DNA of 64,000 nucleotides from Phytophthora colocasiae (Eukaryota > Oomycota > Peronosporomycetes > Peronosporales > Peronosporaceae), in contig JAGKQI010000104.1 in NCBI GenBank assembly GCA_018806915.1, positions 1,488,001-1,552,000 on the forward strand, given 5' to 3'. The first letter of the stretch is position 1, and each line of letters opens with the position of its first letter. Below the pieces are notes generated by a model, which did no database searches, was not told where the DNA came from, and was given only the letters and a program-made list of their open reading frames with translations. The position numbers and the translations under genes are program-made. Positions 43,101 through 53,650 of this stretch are shown here, piece by piece.

Positions 43101-44545
43101 AGCGGAGAAGAAAGAGGTTGAGAAGACGCAAATCCTCCCGCTCCCTGTGATGAGCTTGCTCGGCTTAGTTGGGGCCGTGGCTTTCAACATCATCTACACA
43201 CACCTTCGCAGCATCGAGGTAGCCTTTGTCTTTGCTACCACGAGCGGTGTCATTTTTGCTCTTGTCGGGGATATGTTCGTCATCTGGAAACCTACGCGCA
43301 AAGTTGGCATGATTCTCCAAGAGCGTATATTGTACTTCAAGCCGAATTTCTCCAGTCATACCCGTCGGTCGTGGATGGAAGTGGCTTCTCTTTGTGGTGG
43401 ATGGTATTTATCCTATGATTTCTTGTGGCCCGGGGATCTTCTTGTCGCTATTCAGTTTGGAACTACAACTGGTATTGTGGCGTGCGTTTCTGGAGAGCTG
43501 GCGATGGAGTACGTTGCTGAAGCTGAACGACGTTTGATTGCGAGTGTGTCAGCAAGACTGGCGGAAAAGTACGTTGGCTGCATGAATCTGGATGTGCATT
43601 GCTTGATTGTTTAACCCAATTGCTGTGTTTATTTTCCGTTTAGCCCGCAAAGGGATAGCGCGTTCCTCAATCTTCCATACGAAGTTCAGTTTGAAGTAGC
43701 ACATTTCCTGACCGCTGAAGATCTTTTAGTAGCGCGAGCCACATGCCACAAGATTAACAACATGCTAAAAGCCGAGTCTGCACGTTTTTGGTTGCATGCA
43801 AGCCTGCGGCGAACTATTCGAGACCACTCTAATCACCGAGAACGCTCTCGAGCTCATAGCATCAGCCATCGGATGGGAAACCATGCCCGATCGCTCGTGT
43901 ATGAAGCCATCACGCTTGTGCTGCCCAAAATCGTTGGAGCTAGGTTCGTGTTCATCGCACCAGTAACACTTTCCAACGAGTTCGCTAATCTTTGTGTGGT
44001 TCCGATGCAACAGAGACCCAGCTCAAGTTCTTACGTCTAGCAACGAAGCCAATCGTGCACTGAAGTGGGTGTACCTCAACGCTGGCTGGATTCGGAAACA
44101 GAACCTCCCGCCGTTGATCAAAGAAAACGAGGATGAAGGCAACACTATCGTCACGTACGTGACCCTTAGTTTTACGTTTGATAAGGATCTGCTGTTTAAT
44201 CATCTATATCATCTTGTTGTGTGCAGATTAACCTTTGGAGATGTCGCGTTCGATGTATTCCGCCACATGCCTGACAAGAGCTCCTTGGGGATCATCATCA
44301 CACGCAACGAAGACCTCGCCATCGAGCGTGTGCAAGTGCCCAGAGGAGTTTACGACACAATTCAGCGGGACCCTTTTAGCTTCGTGGCTGCCGAGACGCT
44401 GTCCACGTTGGAGGTGTTTTCAAATTGGCACCTGACACTCGTAGCGTTCGCTACGATGACGCTGATTTTCATCGGACAATTCTCAAGCGACCTTCTTCGC
44501 GAGTACGTCCTGCCGGCTTCATTTACATGGTGGGGAGTAAGATAA
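40123..44545 (+). CDS. Unrecognised large multi-span membrane protein with internal repeats and F-box-like C-terminus
   Basis: Five exons: up to 43024, 43100-43568, 43644-43943, 44014-44154 and 44227-44545, with introns of 70-75 nt, all GT-AG and all frame-restoring. At least 1359 residues. The N-terminal three quarters has about six units, each with several hydrophobic spans and, in four of them, a loop with the pattern PTR.xG..LQ.R....NW...P.RS..E (PTR near 40951, 42307, 42787 and 43291). Exon 3 (LPYEVQFEVAHFLTAEDLL) looks like an F-box. Exon 5 ends in another hydrophobic span (WHLTLVAFATMTLIFIG). The 5' end is open: no ATG lies in frame after the TAG at 40120, which may be a splice acceptor, so an upstream exon is missing; GTG at 40174 is not a good start. 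I recognise no family. It is probably an integral membrane protein, possibly a transporter or scaffold. Confidence 0.7.
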
Positions 44546-44597
44546 GTTTTTTGTTTATACGGCGCAAATTGCAGATTAATATTAAAAATGATGCACG

Positions 44598-44855
44598 TTA
44601 ACAGTTATCATCCGAGTCCGTGTCTTCGTCTAGCTCGATGTATGCTGGTTCCTGTTTCACACGGGCGAAGTGGTGGTGCGATGGTATACGCACATCAAAT
44701 TCTTTTCCGCCGGTAAATGAGTTCGTGGGACACTATGGAAGCAATGCCACATTCTTGTGGAAGATGTTCCTCGCAGCATTCACGTCGCGGTCGTGTCTCG
44801 CATGGCAGTGCGAACACCGAAACACGTCGCTTCCACCAAGGTTTTCCTTGATCTC
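44598..44855 (-). pseudogene. Fanzor nuclease, 3' part (second zinc-finger pair, RuvC-III and tail)
   Basis: Continuation of the Fanzor gene at 50201-51492, cut off by the Copia insertion. Reading down from the target-site copy (44851-44855), the frame gives KENLGGSDVFRCSHCHARHD, then RDVNAARNIFHKN: the second CxxC of the zinc finger and the third RuvC acidic residue in HDRDVNAARN. A TAG stop follows at 44733-44735. The same frame then continues for 44 codons with an acidic tail, including VKQEPAYIELDEDTDSDD, to TAA at 44598. The tail looks like real protein, so the TAG may be a nonsense mutation. In related systems the guide RNA comes from this 3' end, so it could lie in 44546-44732. Confidence 0.85.
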
Positions 44856-45036
44856 TGTCGGAGTTGGATCAAATGCCCCCTCACACACAACTTGTTTGGT
44901 TAAAGGAAACTTTCGGACTGAAGGCAGGTCCGCCGAGTGCGGAATCGATGCCTTTCTACCATCACTCTGCTAGCTAAGTTTCATAAGACGTCTTCAACTT
45001 CTCAGATCGTCTCAAAAGACGGTGCGGTTTCCAACA
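44856..45036 (-). repeat. Copia 3' LTR, 181 bp
   Basis: On the plus strand it starts TGTCGGAGTTGG and ends GGTTTCCAACA, giving TG...CA ends. It differs from the other LTR by about seven substitutions and one indel of two bases in a C-run, roughly 4-5 percent, so the insertion is not recent. Confidence 0.92.
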
Positions 45037-45100
45037 CGCCCTCCTCCGAAGTAAATCGTTACTGAGAAAGATGCTTCTTAGACAAACCGACCATCGCACA

Positions 45101-48100
45101 TTAAGTCTCGAGTCTGTCGCTGGCCAGGGGCTTCGTCATGATGTCAGAAAGATTGACTTCGGTCTTGACCTTCCACAAATCCATGGTTCTCTTAGCCACT
45201 TGGTCTCTCACGAAGTGCCAACGTAACTCGATGTGTCGCGTTCTGCGACTGTAAGTTGGGTTCGTCGCCATGACGAATGCCGCTTGGTTATCAATGCCCA
45301 TGCGGAACTTAGTTTCCAATTCAGGAAACACCTCAATCAGTACATTGCGAAGCCCTTGGCCGTCCATGCATGCCTCGCATGCTGCAACGTACTCCGCCTC
45401 TGCGGTAGATTGAGCTACAATACTCTGACGTCTAGATGCCCACGAAATGACACCGCCTGCCATGCAATGCACAAAGCCCGTGATGCTTTTGCGTGTGTCC
45501 GGGTCATTTCCCCAGTCAGAGTCACAATATCCCTTCACAACCAGCTCCGGCTACTGCTTTCCACTCTTCTCCCTTAAGTACACAATTCCTAGCTTCTTGG
45601 TCCCAATGAGGTACCGCAGTACTCTCTTGGCTGCACCGAAATGCTGCTGTGTAGGATTCTGTACGTAGTGACTGAGCTGACCAACCATAAACGCGATATC
45701 CGGTCTCGTGCAGGTTGTCAAGTACATCAAAGATCCGACCAGCTCACGATATGGAAACGTCTTGCCATTTGCAGCCACCGGCTTCCGTTGGTCTGTGTCG
45801 GTGTCTTTCACCGTCAAACGCATGTTTGTCTCCATCGGGATTCTACTGGGATGAGCGTCAGTAAAGTTGAACCGCTCAATGACCTCCTCGCAGTACTTGG
45901 TCTGATGTATCTTAATTGAATCTTCGTTCTGCTCCTCCTGGACTCCTAAGTAAGCGTTGAGAAGGCCCTGGTCCTTGAGGCCGTAGTCCATGTCGAGTTT
46001 CTCGAACATCTTCTTCTTGAACTCCTCGTTCTTGGTTGCACACAAGATGTCGTCAACATAGAGAAGAACAATGGCAAACTCGCCGTCTTTGTCGTAGAAG
46101 TACAAGCAAGGCTCAGTCTTGCACTGCTTGAACCCGTAGTTCACGAACCAGTTATTCACTTCTGAATTCCACTCTCTCCCGGACTGCCGTAGCTCGTATA
46201 GTGCTTTTATGATGATGTAAAATCATCCCGCCATCCTCGCACGGATAGCCTTCGACCTTCTCCAGATAATGCTTAATGCCTAGCGCAGCATTGAGATAGG
46301 CTGTGTTTATATCTCCCTGGTAGGTCACCAGGTTCAGAAGAATGCACACTGCAACAAACATTCTGAATGTCGCCATGCGTGCGACCGGCGAGAATGTGTC
46401 TGTGAAATCAATTCCGAAACGCTGCTTATCACCTCGAGCCACGACTCGCGCTTTGAAAGTCACAGTGTAGCCTAAGTGATCTGTCTTCACGTCGAAAACC
46501 CACATTGTCTTGCTGGCATGCTGTCTTGCGGCATATCCGATCTTGGAATCTGCTTCAGCACATCCTTGGACTTCAGTGCAGCCATCTCCTTGTCCATAGC
46601 CTCTTTCCAGAAACTTGCTTGTTTTGATCTCATTGCTTCTCTGTAGTTCCTGGGTATTTTGATGTCACTAGCCCGTAAACCACCCTTGCCGCGTCGATCC
46701 GCATGCAGCGCTTTGAACGCCGAATAAACCTCAAAATCTTCGAACGGTTCACGCTCAGCAATTTCTCGAAGTCCAGCTCGTCTTGCTACTATCACTCGCT
46801 GTGCGTTCACCTTGGTACGCTTCCGGTCTTGTGTGCGACGAACCTCTTCGTCTCTAGGGTGTACTTTTCCCACTAGCATCTGCTGAGGAAATCCAAAAAC
46901 ATCATCCTGGACTGGGATCTGCGTTGATTGCCTTGGAGGATCATCTACTTCGTCACTCAGGTTGCTGTTCCACTCAGCTTCATCTTCATCACTCGGGTCA
47001 AACAAGAAATCGCATCCATTCTCGTCACTCTCCACATCTTCTGAGACTGAAACAAGGTCTGTAACGTGACTAGCAACATCGTCGTGTTCAAACTCAATGA
47101 ATTCTCCGCCTGCACAATCATCATCACCGTCAAATTCACAATTATCGTGTTCACTCACTGCCGCATCGGCATCATCATCGCTCTTGATGCTCACTTGAGC
47201 ATCGTCAAAATCACCGTCATGTCCACAATGTTCATCCTCGTTCTCATGTCCCTCGGTGCTGGCATCGTCTTCGCCCTCCTGCGTTTGAACTAACGCAAGC
47301 TCGTAGTCTGGCATGGAACTATTTTACAACATGTCTTGCCATACTTGTTGGCCTCCATCGGCCAGTTTGCTGCTTGGCGTGCTACTTGGTGCATCCTCGA
47401 ATGTAGGTAGTACACTGTTCTGTACCATCTCATTCCACTGAGGCGCTCTCTCGGCATCCAGCTCTTCACTCTCAGCTACACTGACCATGTCCACGTTACT
47501 GTCTTCGCGAACTGAATCTTCATCACACTCCACGTGTTGTGAAGATTCTTCACTATCACTAACTCCATCGTCAAAGTAGCCATCTTCGACAAACTCTGTA
47601 AACGTTTGCAGCCATTTGTTCACTTTGGTCTTGAACGTACTGCCGTATCTGTCCTTATACTTAATCGATTCGTTCACTTTCACGTCTGCAACGAAGCCTT
47701 TCTGATGCTCCGTAGGGAAATACACTTGACAACCCACAACATCTTCCTGGTAGCCGATAAGAAATCCCACCTTGCAGTTCCTAGCCAACTTCGTACGCTT
47801 GGCGACCGGAGTGTGGCAATACACCAGTGAACCAAAAGTCCGGATATGATGAAGATCCGGTTTCGTTCCATACACCATTTCATACGGCGTACGGCCAGCC
47901 CCTTACAGAAAACTCTGTTCTTGATGTAGACTGCAGTCTGTAGGGCATGTGTCCAGAACGATCTCGGTAACCCCGAGTCGTGCATCATAGTCTTGACCAT
48001 ACTGATCAGCGTCTGGTGAGTCCGCTCTACCAGGTTCAACTGCGACGATTTAGGACCAACTTTGGTGTGAACAATTCCCTTGTCTGCGTACCAACGCTTC

Positions 48101-49964
48101 ATTGCATTGTTGCAAAACTCCTTGCCTTTGTCCGTTAGCACCTCCTTCACAGGTCCAATCACTTCGTCGTCTTTATCGTGAGTCTCAGCACACCACTGGC
48201 GAGTCACAACTGTGTCCATCCGGCGTCCGTGTTGCCGTTCGGCCCACGCGATATACTGCTTCATGTATTCGTTCACTTCCCCTTCTGTCTTAGACTTCAA
48301 CAGGTACGTGGTCACGAAGCGAGAGAATCCGTTCATAATGACCAACACTGCACTGTACTGTGTGCCATTGTGTAGACCAGGAATCAATAAGTCATGTCAT
48401 TCACCTTCTCGATGTTACGCTCGAGCTTTTTGCGAAACAACTTACGTCTCTGCTTGCCGAAATGACAGTCAGCGCAATCCATTTTCCTACGTTTCTTTAG
48501 CATGATGCCCTTGGCCATCCCGCGATCAACCATCAGGCGTATGTACTCTGGACAAGTGTGTCCGAGGCGCGTGTGTCAGACGTCAAGATCCTCAACTCCA
48601 TCAGTTACTGCAAAATTTGCCAGTACACGCTTCTTAACTGCTGCAGTCTTCTTGCTGTTAACTTTGACACACCGCCAATATTGTGCACTTCGAAAGTCCA
48701 TAAGCGATGGTTGTTTCGTTCGAATCACCTCGGTACCATCCTTTGACATGCCGAAAATCATTGCCTCCTGATCCCAAGACGTCTTGAAGCCCTGCTCCAA
48801 TGCTTGTCCCGGCGAGAACAGGTTGCATCCAGCCGCAGGTACATATAGTACATCCTCCACGAAAACGAAAACCATCTCTTCATCAATCATGCTGGCTAGT
48901 ATAATCGTTCCAAAGCCTTCTGCTTGGGCATCAACACCATCAGCAAACCCGACGATGTGAGCGTTGGTCCCACTATCGAAGTACCAACGGCTTGGATCGT
49001 AGTTCTTTGCGACGCGCTTCACTACTTCTCCCACCACCACGTCACGTTTGTGTGCGAGGTTGACAACTTCATCTGCGTTTTGTGAGGTCACTTCCTCCAC
49101 AGACTTCTCGCCAATGCGTGCCATCTTGGCCTGTCCATTCTTCTTGGCGCCGGATTTCTCCTCTAGTTCTGGGCAGTTGCTCTTATAGTGGCCTTTGACA
49201 CCACAATTAAAACACTCGATCTCAGGCTTCGGTGTCTTCTTCTTAGTTGAGTCACCAGCAGGTTTGTTGCTGCCGTCGTTCTGGTTTCCTGAAGAACTTC
49301 CTTTCTTCTTGGAGCCTTGACTATTCCCAAATGTATTCTTCTCCCAGTCCTTGCTACGAGACTCAGCCGTGAGAATCAATTCTCGCAACAACTCAGGTGT
49401 GTATTAGTTGTAGCAAATTTGCGTCGGGAGACTTCTTAGCAGCATATCCACCATCTGGAGGTCGCTCAGTGGCGAGCCGATCTCGTCGAGTTCGTTCTTG
49501 ATGCGAAACATGGTGTACAAGTGTGCACGCACGTCACCATTCGTGCGCAGATGAGTCTGGTGCAGCTCTCCTTGTAAGCGGTACACTTTCTGCGCCTTGG
49601 TGGCATCGTTGTTCTTTCCTTCGTAGATCTTGCACAGCTCAGCCCACATGTCGGTACCATTCTTCTGGTCCATCAACTGCTGAGCGAGTGTGGTCTTCAG
49701 CGAGCCCATGATCAGCATCTGGATCTTGGCTTGCTGTTTGGTGTGCTCATCCTTCTCGTCTTGACTCCACTGGTCGTCTTCCTTGACCTTACCGGTCGCG
49801 ATCTGCTCGGGCAAGTCTCTCTGGAACGCCACAGTCGTGGCGTTCTTGTAGAAAGGCCAGTTCTCTCCGTCCCAAAGCACTGGGTTGCCGGACGAGTTGA
49901 TGTGGAACTTCTTGTCCTTGTTGCTTTTGCGTCTGTCGTCGTCTGAGTCGCTTGAGGATGGCAT
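45101..49964 (-). pseudogene. Copia gag-pol, broken
   Basis: The gag begins at ATG 49964 (MPSSSDSDDD). Stop codons in frame are TAA 49404-49406 (within gag), TGA 48576-48578 (where the GAG-pre-integrase WH motif should be, so a former Trp codon), TAA 47324-47326 and TAG 45551-45553 (before RNase H). Frameshifts lie near 48390, 47875, 46505 and 46195. Domain landmarks: zinc knuckle CFNCGVKGHYKSNC (about 49205), protease WYFDSGTNAHI (about 48980), integrase LTDKGKEF (about 48130) and LNLVERTH (about 48035), reverse transcriptase KARVVARGDKQRFG and YVDDIL (about 46050), RNase H DSDWGNDPDTRKSITGF (about 45510). No protein should be made from it. Confidence 0.9.
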
Positions 49965-50022
49965 CTTGTTGTAGTAGTGCTGTTCACCGCAGGTCGTAGC
50001 TTGTGTTTGGGCTCGTAACCCT

Positions 50023-50200
50023 GTCGGGGTTGGATCAAATGCACTCACACACAACTTGTTTGGTTAAAGGAAACTTTCGGACTGAAGGCAGGTCCGCCGA
50101 GTGCGGAATCGATGCCTTTCTACCATCCCTCTGCTAGTTAAGTTTCATAAGACGTTTTCAACTTCTCAGAACATCTCAAAATACGGTGCGGTTTCCAACA
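50023..50200 (-). repeat. Copia 5' LTR, 178 bp
   Basis: On the plus strand it starts TGTCGGGGTTGG and ends GGTTTCCAACA, followed by the target-site copy ATCTC. At under 180 bp it is short even for Copia. See the partner at 44856-45036 for divergence. Confidence 0.92.
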
Positions 50201-51492
50201 ATCTCGCCGCAGCTGGAGCAAGTCTTTGAAGTGTACTCTTCCTCACAAATGATTAGGCTCCCGCCAGCTCGTTCTATCTTGTATTTCAGCAGCATCTTAA
50301 ACTTGAAGTGTGCCTGTGCCAGCATTGCTCTGGCGCTGGGGCTCCTGATTTTTCTTCTTTGGAAGGTGGCAGGGGTCTCTGGGGTGGCGTCTGGTGCCAC
50401 CTCCAGTTCATACCTGCGCACCATCTCAGATGTCTGGAACGACGGCAGGAGGACATTTTGATAATTTGAGGCCAGCCAACTGGAGAGCTTGTAATGCATG
50501 TCGTTCACCACGCGAGTTGCCTTACGAGACGTATAGCGGATACGTCTGCGCATACGATACCGCAATCGGTGCTTAGCTGTCTTGCAGCCCTTTTTTGCCT
50601 TCCTTCGAACTTTCGTCGGGTGCCTCGCCTTGCACGCGTTGTCCATCACCTGCAGCTTGGATTTCATTTCGTCCACCGCTGCGAACTTCTTCTTCAAAAC
50701 ATTGCTCGAGTCCTTCACGCTGAACGTCCGTCCATTCGGATCGTACACAGTGACGAAGTTACGCACGCCGGGATCGATCGCACATGATCTCGTGCACTCC
50801 GGCTGGGGGAACTCACGCAACCTGGGGACGATGATGTAGAACTCTCCTTCTCGAAGGCGCAGCAGCCGAATGGACGTCGTCAACTCGGGAAGTGTCTCAT
50901 GCAACATGATGCCCTCATTCTTCTTAAACCCGAAGAACGTTGTGTGGAATCGCACAAGCTGCTTTCCCTCCTGGTCAATTGTCCTAACAGTCCGACTTCT
51001 GATCTCGATCGTGTTGGACGGAGCGAACTTACTCTTGAACTTCATGTCCGGGTACTTGGTCTCCTCGCCCTTCGCCTTCAACGCAAAGAAAAAAGCCCGT
51101 GACGACTTCACTGCTTTCTTAAAATCACGGTATGCCGAGTCGTGTACCTCGTCGTGGACATTGCGATGTCTCACAAGAGCTTTCTTGTTGTTCTTGAAGC
51201 ACTTGGACATGCTCATCAAGACAGCGATTGGCCGGTACTTTTTGCACAAGGCCGACAAAGACATTCTCTTCCCTGTTGTAATCCCGAGCCTGTCGTCTTT
51301 GGAGCATGCGACCAGCTTGTTGTAGATCGCACGATTCGAGGCGAACATTTGGTCCTGCTTCGCTTTCTGGCTGGAGGTCGGGAATAATCGCAGCTTAAGT
51401 ATGCTGCTCACGGGCGTACTGTCTTCTTCGTCTTCGCCATCGGTGTCGGCCATTTCTTCGTCCGGTTCGATGGTGTCAGCAGGAGGCGGCAT
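50201..51492 (-). pseudogene. Fanzor (eukaryotic TnpB-like) RNA-guided nuclease, 5' part
   Basis: Fanzors are eukaryotic relatives of TnpB, DNA nucleases guided by a transposon-encoded RNA. Start: ATG 51492 (MPPPADTIEPDEEM); the frame runs on to a TTG at 51582. It has an acidic N-terminus, then a basic RNA-binding body, RuvC-I with Asp240 in CAIDPGVRNF, a Lys/Arg-rich bridge, and the motif EEEYTSKTCSSCGEI with CxxC at 425 and 428. At the usual TnpB position of the RuvC-II glutamate there is LLPSFQTSEM, with no Glu-Asp-Leu; the glutamates before YTSKTC are the likely replacement, as described for Fanzors. The frame is interrupted by the Copia element right after CSSCGE, between the two CxxC pairs. 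Including the 3' part the gene would be about 469 residues (or 514 codons to the second stop). Confidence 0.88.
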
Positions 51493-51940
51493 GTTGTTCG
51501 TTCTCCAGTCTCCATGGACATCGTCGTTAGCGAAGTTCCCGATGTCGAACCAGGAAGTAAGTAATGACTCCACCACACGCAAGTGATCCTGAATGCGGAC
51601 GAAAGGGGAAATAATTAATATCTGTTATTTGAGCGCTTAACAGGTGTTGTGGCGCCCTGGGCTACTGATTCGCTGTTACTCACCAAGAAAAACTGTTATT
51701 TTTCACCTTGTACTTTTCCGCTTACTTATTCGGCATGCGCATTTAATGCGAACTTATCAATCAATAAACTTCAACCTAGCTATACTCTACAACCACACGT
51801 CCCCAAAGCTTGTCCGCTTGCGTAAGAGACTTAAACGGTGTAGACAAGATAATGAGTACGACGCATTCAAGTTTCCAATCTCGCCGTCTTGTTAGTATTG
51901 CCAAAATCACTTTCCTTCGATTATGTATATTTTTGTCCTA
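51493..51940. other. Spacer between divergent Fanzor and MULE genes
   Basis: About 450 bp AT-rich sequence. It includes the Fanzor leader (in-frame codons continue to 51582 without an ATG) and possibly a promoter for both genes. No terminal inverted repeat of a transposon was identified by eye. Confidence 0.4.
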
Positions 51941-52110
51941 CGGTTTTATCACTTGAGCGAAGAAGTTCCAATTAACGCCGAACTCATAGGGATCGTCCTT
52001 ACGGTCTTATCACTTGAGCGAAGAAGTTCCAATTAACGCCGAACTCATAGGGATCGTCCTTACGGTCTTATCACTTGAGCGAAGAAGTTCCCATTAACGC
52101 TGAACTCATA
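51941..52110. repeat. 61-bp tandem repeat, about 2.8 copies
   Basis: Units start at 51941, 52002 and 52063 with CGGTYTTATCACTTGAGCG and continue to CTCATAGGGATCGTCC. Units 1 and 2 are almost identical; the third is partial with two substitutions, ending at the start of the MULE frame. It lies 5' of the transposase, so it may be the end or a promoter of that element. Confidence 0.85.
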
Positions 52111-52141
52111 TGTCGATTTGGAGCGGTACGAGCAAGTGGTC

Positions 52142-53650
52142 ATGGCTTCCAGCATTTCCGACGAGGATTCGGAATGGCTTGATCCTCCACACGAATCGGA
52201 GGAATCATGTGATTCCAACTACGACTACGACTCGGAGAGTGAAGGAGATGGTGCTCAGGCTGCTCTTCCTCAGCCTCGACCTTCGACTTTCTCTCGTGTT
52301 GGCACATAAGCTACTCCTGAAGCTGCAAAAGCTGCATTACAGGACCATAATGGGTTTGTGTACACTTACGAAACTCGATATGAGACTCAAGTGCAACTGG
52401 TGCGTGTTTTCCTTTGTCGATCGCACGAGTTATGTGGGCATCGGCTCAAGATCAGAGGAGTGGACACGGGGGATTCAGGCGCTGAGTATCATTTGGAGGA
52501 AGGTGGAAGACACTCAACGGTTGCACGGCGAACAAGTCGACGCGGTATTCACATCTCGCTTCGTGAAGACGTGGTTACCCTCTTGACGATGGGCTGGGGT
52601 GCTACAAGACTTCGCACGTTGCTTCAGCATCGATACGCTGACGATCCGAGACGCTCCGCAAACATTCCGTCTGTGCGGCAGATTGAGAATAGGAGAGCAT
52701 ATATGGTTCGATCTTCACGCTCTACATGGGAGATTACCAACCATGTGTCGTTCAACGCGTGGGCATCGGACCGAATGTGCACCACTCGCGAAGATTTCAT
52801 GTCAGTGACAGACGATGGAGACGATGAGATGGACGCCAGAATTATTCTCGACACCTTTGTGATCACCGGAGAGTCGACGTCTTTTGGAATTATAGTCAGC
52901 TCACGACGGGTGTTCAAAAACGTTTTAGCTTCTGTTCGAGGCCATCCTGGCGAGCTCAGTTGTGCGACGGATGGAACGTACAAGCTTCATTTCGACGGAT
53001 GGGTGGTAGTTGATTGCGGATCTGAGCATGTGACGTGGTCTCGCGGATCGTTTGTGCACAAGTTTGCGCCGTGGGCGTACATGTTTGTTCGATCCGAATC
53101 CAAAGAAGCTTACACGCGCATGTTTCGGGTCATTTCAGATCGTGCTAAAGCGTTTTTCGACATCGACGTTGATGTGGCGTTCGGTAGCTTGGATCATAGC
53201 GATGCTATAGCGTCAGCGTTTACCGAGGTCTGGCCAAACATCACTCTCTTGAATTGCTGGCCCCATCTCGTACGCCAAACAAGACAGAAAAAGAGCCTAC
53301 TGGCGGATCAAGATATGTATGAAGACATGATTAAACCTCATCTTCAACTGCTTCGATCCGCTCGCACGTATGCTCAGTTTCTAAAGATGAGTGAAATTAT
53401 CACAGATCACAGATCGTTTGTGCACAAGTTTGTGCCGTGGGCGTAGGGAATCACTGAGGACGAGCTCGCGCAACGGTGCGGCCAGTTCGAGAGCTGCACT
53501 TCTTACAATGCTTGGAAAGCGAATGTCATTCAAAGTTCTTGGGTGCTTCACGCGCTCGCGGACGTGCTCGGGCATGTTGAGGGTGATACCTATGTGCTCT
53601 TTATAGATATGTGCTCTTTAGATCACGACGCTTTTTGCGGATGCAAATAG
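52142..53650 (+). pseudogene. MULE-type (Mutator-like) transposase, broken
   Basis: Open from ATG 52142 (MASSISDEDSEW) but with TAA at 52307-52309 and TAG at 53444-53446 in the same frame; the frame ends at TAG 53648-53650. The DDE core is present in part: the first Asp in ATDGTYKLHFDGWVVVD (about 52965), then YMFVRSESKEAYTRMFRVI, and the second Asp in FGSLDHSDAIASAF (about 53190) followed by LLNCWPHLVRQ, all typical of oomycete MULEs. The C-terminal part with the catalytic Glu and zinc knuckle is not recognisable. A 34-bp piece (53046-53079) is repeated at 53412-53445 and brings in the second stop. Confidence 0.82.

Larger units (their letters stand above)
44856..50200 (-). mobile_element. 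Complete but dead Copia LTR retrotransposon, 5345 bp
   Basis: Both LTRs, a 5-bp target-site duplication (ATCTC at 44851-44855 and 50201-50205) and all Copia domains in the order gag, protease, integrase, reverse transcriptase, RNase H are present on the minus strand. The 5' LTR is 50023-50200 and the 3' LTR is 44856-45036. Right after the 5' LTR the element strand reads GGGTTACGAGCCC, which is nearly complementary to an initiator-Met tRNA anticodon arm, as in Copia elements primed by half-tRNAs. A purine-rich tract (GGAGGAGGGCG) precedes the 3' LTR. At least four in-frame stops and several frameshifts kill it. It split the Fanzor gene. Confidence 0.93.

Noticed and set aside
51941..52110. CRISPR-like array
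   Set aside because: The 61-bp units are contiguous tandem copies with no unique spacers, and the genome is eukaryotic.
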